From Rhynochetos jubatus (taxonomy: Eukaryota > Chordata > Aves > Eurypygiformes > Rhynochetidae), in assembly GCA_027574665.1 (NCBI GenBank), contig CM050676.1:1664157-1728156 (forward strand): a stretch of 64,000 nucleotides of DNA. Reading direction: 5' to 3'. The notes below the pieces were generated by a model, which saw nothing but the letters and a program-made list of their open reading frames with translations, searched no databases and was not told the origin of the DNA. The stretch's first letter is position 1. Each line of letters opens with the position of its first letter. A program made the position numbers and the translations under genes. Of the stretch, positions 40,370-52,500 are shown piece by piece.

Positions 40370-40586
40370 TGCCCCGGCGGGGCTCCTCCAGCCGCAGCCC
40401 CGTGAGCTCGGGAGCCCGAAGGGGGGGTGGGAGAGCGGGGGGCGGCTCTTCAAGCCCGCTACCGTCGGGGAGGAGGGGAGTCCCGTCCCCGTCCCGCCCC
40501 GCGCGGAGCCTGCGCGCAGCCGGCGGGCAGCGCCGGGGCCATGGGCGGGCAGCGGTGAGAGCGGCGGCGGCGGCGGGGGGAGCGCC
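40340..40586 (+). promoter_or_regulatory. CERS1 promoter region and 5'UTR
   Basis: The DNA is strongly GC- and CpG-rich and runs into CERS1 exon 1, which is itself CpG-rich to about 40810. No TATA box is seen. The transcription start is not determined. The last 50 bases contain a short upstream ORF, listed separately. Confidence 0.7.
40541..40558 (+). other. Five-codon upstream ORF before CERS1
   Basis: ATG GGC GGG CAG CGG TGA encodes MGGQR. Its start context, GGGGCCATGG, has G at -3 and +4 and is stronger than that of the CERS1 ATG (GCGCCATGC). The uORF stop is 28 nt upstream of the CERS1 start. It matters only if transcription starts before 40541. Confidence 0.55.
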
Positions 40587-43500
40587 ATGCCGCCTCCCGA
40601 GCCCATGCCCGGTTACGGGCAGCTGCTGCGGAGAGGCTACGGCAGCTTGGCGGGGGCCGTGCGGGGCTGCGGGGACTGCGGCTGGGAGCTGGCGCGGCGG
40701 AGCTGGGCCGAGAACGCGCACCTGGGCTGGGGCGAGGTGCTGCTCTGCGCGCTGGGCGCCCTGGGCTGGACCGCGCTGCGCCGCGCCGCCGCTCGGACAC
40801 TCTTTCGGGTCAGTCCGTGCCTCCGGGGAGGGACCGGGGGGTGGGGGGTTGGTGTTTGGGGAGGGGGTGCCCGTTACACGGCAGTGCTCGCCCGGCTCCC
40901 AGCCGGGGCCGCATCCCCGGGGCCCGTTGCGCGGGCAGAGCTCATCCTTCGCCATCCGGGGCCGGAGCCCGGGGGAGGGGGTTGGGGGGGGTCGTTGTGT
41001 GGGAAAGCGCGTTCTCCTTCCCCCGGGGCTGCATGCCGGGGGGTGTGTGCATGAGAGATGCCCCCCTTCCCCCGGGGCTGCATCCTGGAGGGCTGAGCGT
41101 CCTGCTGCACCGGAGACCTCCCCCCACCTCCCCAGTTCCCTCAGCTGCATCCCAGGAGGGGTGGGGGGGTTATTTCTTCCCTGGGGCCAGGTTATTTCTT
41201 GCGTGGGGGAAGGAGGGGACCACGTTTCTGCGTGTCATCCGTGGTTTGCATGGAAAACGTCCCTCCCCGGCGCGGTGGCGGAGAGGATGGCGTGGGGATG
41301 GCTGTGCTGCAGCGCTGGGCTGACCTTCGGAGCGTGGGGGATGCGAGCATCCAACCCTCGCAGCCTCCCAACGGCTGTGCTGGCCCCTGCTCCCCCCTCG
41401 TTAACGCAGCGCTGTGTAAGGGATGGGATGAGCGGGGACGTCCCCGGGAGCGAAGAACGGCTCCGTTGAATTTCTTGCTGCGAAAAGCAGATGTAGTGAA
41501 ATGAGATCTCCCCCCTCTCTCCGATGGCTCCGTCCCAGCCGAGGCGATGTCTTCCACGCCGCTTTCCTAGAGCTGCTGTGCCCTTCGCTCTGCCACTGCC
41601 CTGGCCTCGGGAGGCAGAAGCAAGGGAGACGCAGTATGTTGGTTCAGGGGATGGTCCTCGGCTCCCGGGGATGCAGAGATGACCCTTTTCTCATCTACCC
41701 CTGCCTGTGGTGGCGCGAGGCCTTGAGTAGCTGCAGGAGCACGTGTGGTTCCCTGTGGCTCCGTGGGATAGGCCTTGTCCCCCGGGTGAACTGCTTCCTT
41801 CAGAGGCTGCTTCACAGATTGCAAACATCTCCCTGGCATCCCATAATTAGGCTATCGGGAGCTACTGCCATCCTCTCTCTGCCCTGGCTGCCGCCGAGCC
41901 GGCCTTTCAGGTGGCTGTTCCGTTGCTGTCAGAGCTCTCTTTGCTTATCCGGTAACGCGAGGTGGATCTTGACCTTGTGCAGGGTTCCCATCCAAGTCCT
42001 CTGGGGTCATTTGAAGCCGCTGAAGTGATGCGTAGGCAAGGTAACGGGCTGGATTTTCATGCAGGACTGAATTTCTCCTTGTTACCTGTCCCCTGTCTGC
42101 CTGTGGCCACCGACGGGCAGCGTGGAGCGCCTGGGAGCACAGGGACTGGGTCGAACGAGGTTGCAGGTCACCCTAGGTCTGTGGTAACAAATTGGAGGTG
42201 ATTTCCTTTGTGCTCCAGTTTCTCCCTGTGTAAGGCTCACCTTTACAGAGCGAGCGGTGATCGGGGCGCGGAAAAAAAACCCTCTCCGCGCGGCGCCTTC
42301 GGATGCTTGGCGGTTGGTACGAGGGCCGAGGTATCGTTCCCTCGGAGAAATGGGTCACGTTGTAACTGCAGGAGAGCGAGAGGGGTTGATCGGAGCTGGT
42401 TCTTGTGGCTACATCTGCATGTGATGAGATGCTGAGCGCAACGGTGATAGCATCTGCTTTCTGCCGGCGGGGAGCTGGAAGGGCCGCAGTGGGGAAGAGA
42501 GAGCTCTCGGTGTATTTTTAGAGGATCTGAAGCTTTTCTCTGGTTATTCTGCTGGACTTGCTGCGGGAAAAGCTGGAGGCTGTCACCTTCCTCTAAAACC
42601 TCTGTCAGTGTTTGAGAAATGAGTTTGTACTGCACGGCCTCTGTACGGGCAGCGAATCATTGTCCTTGACAGGACAAGGGGTGACGGGTTTAAAGGGAAA
42701 GAGGGAGATGGAGATGGGCCATCAGGAAGGAATTCTTCCTGGAGAGGGTGGGGGGCACTGGGACAGGTTGCCCAGAGAAGCTGTGGCTGCCCCATCCCTG
42801 TCAGTGTCCAAGGCCAGGCTGGATGAGGCTGGGAGCACCCTGGGCTATGGAAGGTGTCCCTGCCCGTGGCAGGGGGTGGCACTGGATGATCTTTAAGGTC
42901 CCTTCACCCCAAACCAGTCTGTGATTCTATGATTCATCCAGCAGCAGCAAAAGATTTCATTGCTTGGAGAGGAGGAAGGTGAGGGAGGAAAACCCCTCCT
43001 GTTTGACCCTGGGAGGAATCTTCTCCCGTGCTTGGGACGCTTTGCTTCCCAGTGTGGACTCAAAAGAGCATCCTTCCTCAGTCCAAATCCCTTCGTGTTC
43101 CCTGCGAGAACTGAAACACGGTTATAGAAATGGACCCGCTGCGTGTGCGGAGAACGCTACCCTCCTGCGTGTTATTTATGAATAATAAATCATGCTGCTT
43201 GGATTGTGACTCTGCATCTGAAGAGGAAGTGTCTCTCACCACAAGGCCTTGAAGCTTGGGGTGTGAAGTGCACCTTCTGTAGTGCTGGCCGTGACCACTC
43301 CTCTGAGAAACGAGTGCGCCAAAGCCATAGACCTCTTCCTGTGCACGGCCCCTTTTGTAACAGCGGGGTGGGGAGCGCAGGACGCAGGCTCCCCGCTCTC
43401 TGCGGGGACCGCAACACCATTCATCCTGCAGCGGCCTTGTCGCCGAAGGTCTCACGGTTGGGTTGATGGAGGTTGTGCCTGTGATGGGAGGGGTTTGGTT

Positions 43501-46500
43501 GGGGTTTGGAGTGAGGGCTGTCAGCTGTTACAATGGCTGCGTTGGTGCCTGTGCAGTAGATGTGGTTGTCCCATCAACCTTAGAATTTAGGTAATTATTT
43601 TTGGCCTGTTGCCTTTTCTTCACAGAATCTCCACTTGGTGCAAGTACAGAAGGGAGTTGTTTTGGTGCAGGAAAGATCCCAGTTAGCTGAGCAACTGTAG
43701 ATTGGGTAGGGAAGGGCACCAAAGTCAGCTGTACGGGGGGCACGGGCGTCCCTGCAAAGATCTGAGGGATGTGTCCTTCCCCTCCGGGCTCTGACAGTCT
43801 CTGCTGCTGGTCCCCTTGACTTCTGAGTGCACAGACTTGAATGATACTCGGCACGTCTGATCGCATGAGCTCGCTGGAGCTGCAGACTGCCTTCAGGCAC
43901 GGAGACCAAGCCGGTTCTAGGCATTCCCATCCCTTGAAGCCATGTGCCCTTATCCTCCCGCCGCAGTTAGCGTCCGACCTCCACCGGTTGCCGAAAACCA
44001 CCGTCCTTGGCGTGTCCCTGCTTGGAGAGCGGCCACAGCCAGAGTCTGAGTTTGATTAAAAAGCAGCAACCCGAGCATCTCTGCGTTGGTTAAACGTCCT
44101 GGAGGGCAGCTGAGCCCAGCAGTGCCGAGGCCAAGCGCCGTTGGAACAGGACCAGGCAACTCCACTTGGGAAAAGCTTGGTGAAGCGCCTGGAGCTCAGC
44201 AAGCCCGTGCTGGCAGTCTCCTTTCCCAGGCAGGTCTTGAGCTGTGCAGTGAGCCTGAATAAAGCTATGAGCGCACGTGGATTCCTGGGAAAAGGTGATC
44301 CCGAATAGCTTGGCAAGCCCAGGCGGACCCTTGCAGCCCAAAACTGCCCTGAGCCATCCTTGCTGGGAGGTCAAGTCCCCAACGTCAGCGAAGCGTAGGT
44401 GCGTGAGCGAGCAAAACCCATTCCGTATAAAAGCTGCCTCCGAGTCTGGCGATGTTCCTCGGCCATCACCTCCGTCCCTGGTGGCTGGCTGCCTTTCCTC
44501 TGCGGCGGGCACGTGTTTTTCGTTTTTGACCCAGCTCCCTGCCTTCGTGGTGTTGACATCTGTAGGACATTGCAACGTCCTCTGCGAGGAAAAGTCTTGT
44601 GTAAGTTGAAAAAACCGTGCTCTGGAAAGCAGGGTTCCTGGGGGAGCGATACCGTGCAGCCCCGGGAGGGACGTGGGAGCTGGAAAGCAAGGCTCCCAGT
44701 TATCCCTTTCAGTGATTCAGGCAACTTTTCTCCGTCCCACAGTAGTGCTAAAAGGTGTTTTTTCAAGCCCCAGCACCGGGTGTGTGACTTGAGGGGAACC
44801 ATCACCCTCCCCAAACCCCACCACAATCTCTGCCGGGAGCAGCGGACGCCGACGGAGCCCCGGGGTGGGAGCAGGCTCTGCCGCAGCATCTCCCCGCGCT
44901 GCCTGCCGCTGGAAGCACAAACTCTGGAAACTCGAGGGGAGAAAGCCACAACAATGGGTCTTTTCTTCCCGTGGGGAATGAGGCTCGGAGCGCGGGGGCT
45001 GCTCTCCCTGTGCCGCTGTGTCAGCACTCAGGCATGAGGAGGTTATTCAGCCCCCGCAGCACCCCGTGGGCAGCTGTCTTGTCTTCAGAGTGTCTTCCAT
45101 TGCTCTCCTCTCTTTGGGGCAAATTTTACTGCTGGCAGAGGAAGAAACAACCTCTGTTGGTTTGTTGCTATTGTTATTGTGCCTTTTTCTACATGTTACA
45201 GCCCCTTCCAGTGCCTGGGGGGCTACAGGAAGATGGGGGGGGGGGGGGCTTTTTCCAAGGGCAGGGAGGGACAGGACAAGGGGTGATGGGTTTAAAGGGA
45301 AAGAGGGAGATGGAGATGGGCCATCAGGAAGGAATTCTTCCCGCAGAGGGTGGGGGGCACTGGGACAGGTTCCCAGAGAAGCTGTGGACGCCCCATCCCT
45401 GGGAGTGTCCAAGGCCAGGCTGGATGAGGCTGGGAGCACCCTGGGCTATGGAAGGTGTCCCTGCCTGTGGCAGGGGGTGGGGCTGGGTGGGCTTTAAGGT
45501 CCCTTCAACCCCAACCATCCTGTGATTCCATGTCTTTCTGGGAAGTGTTGCCCAGAGCCTAACACAGCTTCCCTGTGTCAGAGCTGCTGTACGGGCAGAG
45601 GAACTGAGGCGCTGGGCAGCTCGCTGCCTGGTGTGGGGCTGGAGCTCTTCATGCTGTGCTCAGTTCATTCCCCCTTTCTGAGGGGGGCAACAGCCACTGT
45701 CCTCGAGTCCACAGGCTCCAGGGCACGCATTTCATTGGCTTTAGAGAACAGGAATGTTTTACTGGGTCTTTCCTCCTGCAGGCCCTGTGCCTCGTCCCTG
45801 GTGGGGCAGGGGGTGGCATCCAGGCTGGGTATGGAGAGGACGTAGTCCCTGGGGGTGGAAAGGCACCGTCACAGCTCTGCGAAGACGCCGGGCTGTGGGG
45901 AGCTGTGTCACCGCCATGGAAGGGGCAGAGGCTGGTGGCGTGGCTGGGATTTGTATCGGAGCTCTGCTTGCCCATCGTTATCGTCTGCACGGGGTGAAAA
46001 CCGCCGCAAAGCTGCCAGGCCCCTGCACTGAGGGTGCTTCGTGCCAGCCATTCCTTTGTGTTCCTCCGGGGAACTCCTCGTGCCCAGACTCGGCGCGGCT
46101 GGGATTTGGCCGGGCCCTCATCTCTAGGCTGGAGAGGGGGCAGAGGTGATGGGGGGGTGATCTGGGGGACACGGTTCCCCTGTAACAAGCCTCGATTCAT
46201 AACCCGTCACTGCCAGCCTGCCAGGTTGGTGGGACTCGTGTCCCGCTACTGTAGCCAGTTGTAGATTGAAGGGCACCGGCTGTTCTCCCCCAGTGCTGGG
46301 GGCTGTGAAAAGGGAGAGAGCGTGTGTTTGCTTTTGGCTACGAGTATTTTTGTGACACTTCAGCAGAGCTGTGGGCAGCAACAGTTTCCCTTCGGTTTCT
46401 CTTTCCAGCTCCAACCCGCTCTCACCCACTGCTTCGCTCCTTCCCCCCTCCCCAGCCCCCCAGGTTGTGCAGAGCGGTGCTGCGGCGGAGCAGGCACGTC

Positions 46501-49500
46501 CCTCAAACCGGTGAATGAGATGCCTGGGGAGGTTTGCGGGGGGGTAACGGGGAGGAGGAGGGGGAAGAGCTGGTCGCCCTTTAAGCAAAGCCCCGTTCCA
46601 TCGCTTGCCAAGAGCCTTGGGCTCTTTCAGCCAGAGCCAGATCCGCTGTTCCCGCCGCAGCTCCCATCACCCTTAGCAACAGGCATCTCTGCACCGTTGC
46701 CATAGGAACGGCAGTCGGGTAGCGGGAGGACATCCCCCACCTTGCGCATCTCCCACCCCCGGGGAGAGGGCACATGTGCTGCCTGCCTGCCTGCTGTGGG
46801 CTCCTTGGTGCCCTCCTTGGCTTCCTTGGGCGAGTGGTCCAGGTTTCGGTGGGTCCCCCCAGCCCTGTGTGGTGCCAGTTCTCTCTGACCCTCCCCAGTG
46901 CCCACTCCTGTTTCCACAGTGCTTGGGGTACAGCCAGGGATGCCCCGTGGCTGTTCAAGGGAGAAGAGGGCTCTCACCAGGACTTGCTGTTAGCCACGTA
47001 CGCAGCGAGGGCTAAAACCTCCCTGAGCAGTAGCCACAGCAAGCTGGAGCAGGGTAGCCCTTCCCTGGGATTGCTGTAGCTCCGGAGTGGGAGCTGCTGC
47101 CGTGCCTGCGGAGGGCTGCTCATCAGGGTATGAGCCTGGGAGGCGGTTTGCTCCGATGCTGCCGTCCCTGCCGAGGCTCCGAGTGCCCGTAAAATTCCGG
47201 TTGTCTCAGCAGTATGTGCCTGCCCCAGGGGTGATGGTCCTTGTCACCAGCTCTGCCTGCCTGGGGTACAACCGTGGTGTCCTTCCCCCTTCGCAGGTAG
47301 GGAGCTGAGGGCAGGGAAGTGGTGAAATGACTTGGCTGGCGACGGGGATGAGCTCAGCATCCTAAATTCAGCCCCCAGCTGCGGAGGGCAGTGGCAGCCC
47401 TCTGCCGTGGTAGTGCGGCGAGCTCTCCCCATATGCGAGCTGCTTCTGTGCTCCCCTGTATGGAGACACAAATAATTCATGCTTTCTGGGCTCTGGACTT
47501 TCTGCATTATTTATTCACCCTTTGAGCTTCCTCCTCTTTTTTCCTGCCATGGCTCCTGTTGGAAGAAGCCTTGGCAGCAGCGTGTTCCTGGTCTCGATGG
47601 GGACGGCCGCGTGCTGAATGCGAGATGCGTGGGGGGAGGCCAGAGCTGTGCCTCTCTGGCTGGAGGGGGTACAGACAGTTTGGCAGAGCCCTGTGGGGCT
47701 GGTGCTTCCAGGTCTGACCAGTGCTGGGAAATTCAGAGCTTAGAACAAAGCGCTTTTAGGCTGGGACAATGCTTGGAGCCGAGTCCTTTGAAAATCTGAC
47801 GCAGAGAGGGGCTAAAAGCCAGACCGGCCGCTGCTGGGGGACAGCTGGGGCCTTAATATAGCCTTTGAGCATCGGGGAGCCGAGCGCGGCTCAGAAAGTG
47901 CTGACCTGGGGCAGGGTACGGTTACTTTGCAGGCATTTTGTTTTCATCTCCAGCTTATCTGGTCTCTGGGGAGCCCTCAGCCCTGGCGGGGGGACACCTT
48001 TGGGTGTTATCTGCGTGTCAGGCAGTGATGATTCCCTCTGGGCCTTGGGCAGCCCTCCCCCGTGTTGACGGCTCCCCTGCAGCCGTGGAGCTTGGCCAGG
48101 CTGATGCGGCCCTGTCACTCCTGATGGGAAGCAGGAACGGTGCCTGGTGTTGCTCAGCTGCCACGGCGGGAAAACACCCACGCCCGGAGCCGCGAAGGGC
48201 AGGCTCGGCGTGCGGCGTCGCTCGCTCCCGGGTCGGAGATGAAGGGTAGCATCAGCTGCTCCGTCGTACTCCCGGGGAGCTGGGGCTCTTCGATGCTGGG
48301 GCTCTGCTTTTCCTGTGATTCCCAAGCTGTTCCTGGCTCCAGCGGCCCAGCGCTCTCTCACGGAGTGTTGGGAGAGCTGGGGGATGCTCATCATCCTCGC
48401 AAGCAGGGGGAACGCAGGGGGAGAAAGTTTCATTGTGATTCGCTTGAGCGACCCGCAGAAGGGCTCGTCCTCCCTCCCTGCGCTTTGGCCATATTGGGGG
48501 AGGCTTTGCCTCCTGTTTCTGAGTCCCGGCTGGTGGGAAGGATGCTGCGAACCACAGCGGGGGGAGGAGAAACCAGCGGCATTTCAGCTGGAAAAGCTGC
48601 TGGAATCGTGGATGAGCATGGCTAGGTGGGAGAGAGCTGTGCCCCAGCCTTTACTGACTCGTGACCTGGCCCCCTCCAGCGCCGGCTGTGCACGCAGGGG
48701 AGCCCTGTGCCGTGCTGGGGGGCAGCCGTGGCTGCAGAGCCTTTGCTTCCTGGCTGGAAAGGCTGTTTTCTGGGAGCTGGCAGTGCCGCAAGGTCCGTAC
48801 GCTCAGGATAGTCTTGTTACAGCTTCCTCTCAATAGGACTTGGTTTTATTGTCGACTCTGTTCTGCAAAAGCCAGCTGCGGTCGGCCCCACTGCCGGAGC
48901 GAGGGTGGTGGAGCGGTGCCCGGACTGCGGTACGCGTCCCCGTGGCTTCTGCCTTCTCCGCGAGGCTCTGCTCTCGCAGCTTTCCAGGGCGGCCAAGGCT
49001 GCGTGGAAGGACCTCTAGCCTCGTGTTTCTCCCTGCTCCAGGCTCTCCCTAGAGCCTCCTTGAGCTTGTTCGTGCTGTAGAGAAGGCCAGAAAACCGGGT
49101 CCGTGACCCTGGTTGTGCCCTGTCCGGAGGGGCGCACGGCGTACAGCGCTCGAGTCTCTCGGGGATTTGGGGAACTCGGCCCTGGGCTCCCCAGGAGCTG
49201 TCTTTTTGCCCTGTGTGACGATACTTCTCCCCTTCCCTCGCAGCCCTTTGGGGAATGGTGCAACTTGCAGCCGAAAGATGCTGCCAAGATGCCGGAGAGT
49301 GCCTGGAAGCTGCTTTTCTACACGTTATCCTGGTCGTATGGCATCTACCTGCTCTTCTTCACCGACTACCCCTTCTTCTACGACCCACCATCCGTCTTTT
49401 ACGGTACAGTCAGAACCAGGGAGGAGTGGGTATGGATTAGGGTGTCCAGGCCCATAGGAAACCTGGGTTGAACAAGGGAAGGGGAGGTGGGATGAGTGAA

Positions 49501-52500
49501 AGAGAAGACTGAACCCCTAAATTGCCTTTTCTGTGATGCTGTGGGTACGGAAAGGGCACGACAGGCTGTCCCCGCTCATGTCGTTACAGACAGAGTCACC
49601 TAGTGGCTACTGCAGACGGTGGGGACCAGGATGTGTCAGCTGTCAAGGCTTCTCCCTCTTACCTGCTGGAGGGAGTGGGTCTGGTGCCAAAGGCAGAGCT
49701 TGGGAGCCAGGATACCTGGGTCCTCTTCCAGGGTTTGCACCTGTGAGGTCCTGAATGGACCAGCTCTGGCTCCAGCTTACTCCCTGCTCCGCACCTCGGT
49801 CTCGACGGCCGATGGAGGCTCCATGCTCATGGCTGGGGGTTCACCCGGGTGTCTTTTGTGTGCCCCTCCCCAGACTGGAAGAAGGGCATGGATGTGCCCA
49901 CAGACATCGCCATCGCCTACCTGATGCAGTGCAGCTTCTACGGACACTCCATCTACGCCACTGCCTACATGGACACGTGGCGCAAGGACTCTGTGGTTAT
50001 GCTCCTCCATCACGTGGTCACGCTGACCCTCATAGCCTTCTCCTACGCTTTCAGGTGAGGTCACTGGCCGTGTGACCCCTCCGCAGTGTGCCTGGGCAGC
50101 CACACAGCAAATGCTGCAGCCTGCCTGTGCCACGGAGATGCTCGGAGGGCTGGAGCCCCTCTGCCATGGGGCCAGGCTGGGGGAGTTGGGGGGTTCAGCC
50201 TGGAGAAGGGAAGCTCCGGGGAGACCTCAGAGCCCCTTCCAGTGCCTGGTGGGGCTACAAGGAAGCTGGGGGGGCTTTTCCCAAGGGCAGGGAGGGACAG
50301 GACAAGGGGTGACGGGTTTAAAGGGAAAGAGGGAGATGGAGATGGGCCATCAGGAAGGAATTCTTCCCGCAGAGGGTGGGGGGCACTGGGACAGGTTGCC
50401 CAGAGAAGCTGTGGGTGCCCCATCCCTGGGAGTGTCCAAGGCCAGGCTGGATGAGGCTGGGAGCACCCTGGGCTATGGAAGGTGTCCCTGCCCATGGCAG
50501 GGGGTGGCACTGGGTGGGCTTTAAGGTCCCTTCAACCCCAACCAGTCCATGATTCTATGATTCACGTGCATCTCGTGATCACGGAGCAGGTCTGTTGCCG
50601 GGTTGGTGTGGATTCTCCCCTGCCTCCATGTTGCTGCAGCGATCCCACTGCTCCTGAGTCGTTGTGCAGTGCCAGACCCCCCCCTCCCAGCTCATTGCCA
50701 TGCTGTGCCGTGCCAGACTTGCTTCTCTGCGTTATTTACGGAGTCTGTCTGCTCCCGTGGGCCATGTGTGGCGGGTGCTGACACTGATCCTCTGCCCCAC
50801 ATGTTTCCCTCCCCGATTCCCTCTTTCCTGCAGGTACCACAACGTGGGCATCCTCGTGCTCTTCCTGCACGACGTCAATGACGTGCAGCTGGAATTCACC
50901 AAGCTCAACGTCTACTTCAAGCACCGGGGGGGAGTCTATCACCGCCTCAACGACGTCCTCTCCAACATTGGCTGCCTCACCTTCAGCATCAGCTGGTGAG
51001 TTCGTGGGCCTCATCCCACCTCCCACCCTCCCTGACAGCTATTGTGACCACCCCCCCCCCCCGCTGCCCCGGGGTGCAGCCGCCTGGGTTTGTGTGCCTG
51101 GGAACAAGGCCTTTCAAAAACTGGGAAGAGGTTCCCGCAGAGCCTGACCCCATGCTGGGCTTGGAATCCTTCTGTAGTCACTTCGCCGTCTGTCACCACC
51201 GAAGTGCCTGTGAAATCTCGCTTGCAGCATGACAAACGACCCCGGGGGAGGAGGAGCTGTTCCCATTTTCCCACTCGCTGGGTTTGAGCAGTAAGAAGGA
51301 CTTTGGGAAGAAGGAAGCGGGATGTGGGGCTGTGCCACATTCCAGCCTTGCTGTTCTTCTTGGGGCAAGGCAGGGGGTGGGGAAAAGATGAAGAATAGAG
51401 GTGGGTAACTCGCAGGTTGCCACTCCCCGTTTGTCCCTTTGCCTCCATCCTCCCTCTCCGCTCTGGAAAGCCGGGGTGGCAACAAGAGCCCTCGGTCTGA
51501 GGGAAAGAGAGCAGCGAAGGCCTTTAGTGATAAACCAGGGATGCACAGGTCAGAGGAAACCTTCCAGCTGTACTCCCCTCCTGACACCCATCCAGTTGAG
51601 AGAATCTGCAGCGCAGACCTGCCTCCCTCCCCTGAGAAAGCCCGTTCTCTGCCCAGCCTCTGCTGCCCAGCCTTTCCTGCCCGTGGAAACCGCATTCTCC
51701 CTTCGGTACCTGCCCTCCCAGGGGCTGTGCGACGTCCTGTCCGGAGCCAGGTGCCAAGAGCAGGGACTGTGGGGTGCAAGGAGAGCTGGCGAGGGTTTCC
51801 TGAAGCTGTGCTGGGTCTCACACCTCCCCTGGGGTCCGCGCTGGCCGTTAAACCCACCCTGCTCCCTCTGCCCTGGCAGGTTCTGGTTCCGTCTCTACTG
51901 GTTCCCCCTCAAGGTGCTCTACGCCACCTGCCACTCCAGCCTCCAGTTGGTCCCTAATATCCCCTTCTACTTCTTCTTCAACGCTCTGCTCCTTGTCCTC
52001 ACTCTGATGAACATCTACTGGTTTCTGGTGAGTGGGGGGGGCTCAGCAACCCCTGCACTAGCTTCTCGCTCCCGCGCGGGGCCTGCCGCCTGCCTCTCCT
52101 GGGGACTGCGGGGTGGAGGCTTCGGAGGACTTGGGGGATGGCTCGGAGCAGAGGAGGGAAACCCACATCAGTGCCCAGGGTGGCTGCTCCGTGCTGGGAT
52201 TCGGACCGTCTCGCACCCCGGGGATCCGTGGGGAGGGAGCGATAACAGCAGTTGGGGCAGGCTGGAACTTGATATGGGTGTGAATACTCTGGGGCATCCC
52301 CTGGAGCTTCGGGGAGGGGGTGAAAAGGGTGGGCTTGGAGGGCTCGTGTCAGCAAGCTCGACCCTGGGCAGAGCAGGATAGTTCGTCATGCTGTGGGGAT
52401 GAAATGAGTTCAGGGTGGCTGCAGGAGTGGGTGCCTCCCCGTGCTGCAGGTCACCAGCCCCGTCCCAGGGCTTGGGCCATCCCGGAGGGATCTGCCCTGC

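Larger units (their letters stand above)
40809..49243. other. CERS1 intron 1
   Basis: This 8.4 kb intron holds two CR1 fragments (42669-42936 and 45199-45531) and the antisense open frame 43528-44001. Its first 0.6 kb is G-rich. The 355-codon frame 40402-41469 across exon 1 is a GC-driven artefact in the wrong frame. No further exon was recognised. Confidence 0.8.

Noticed and set aside
40402..41469. 355-codon plus-strand frame over CERS1 exon 1
   Set aside because: It is in a different frame from CERS1, begins in the promoter and owes its length to very high GC content.
51401..52381. 326-codon frame containing CERS1 exon 5
   Set aside because: Only the 51880-52027 part is coding; the rest is intron without conserved sequence.
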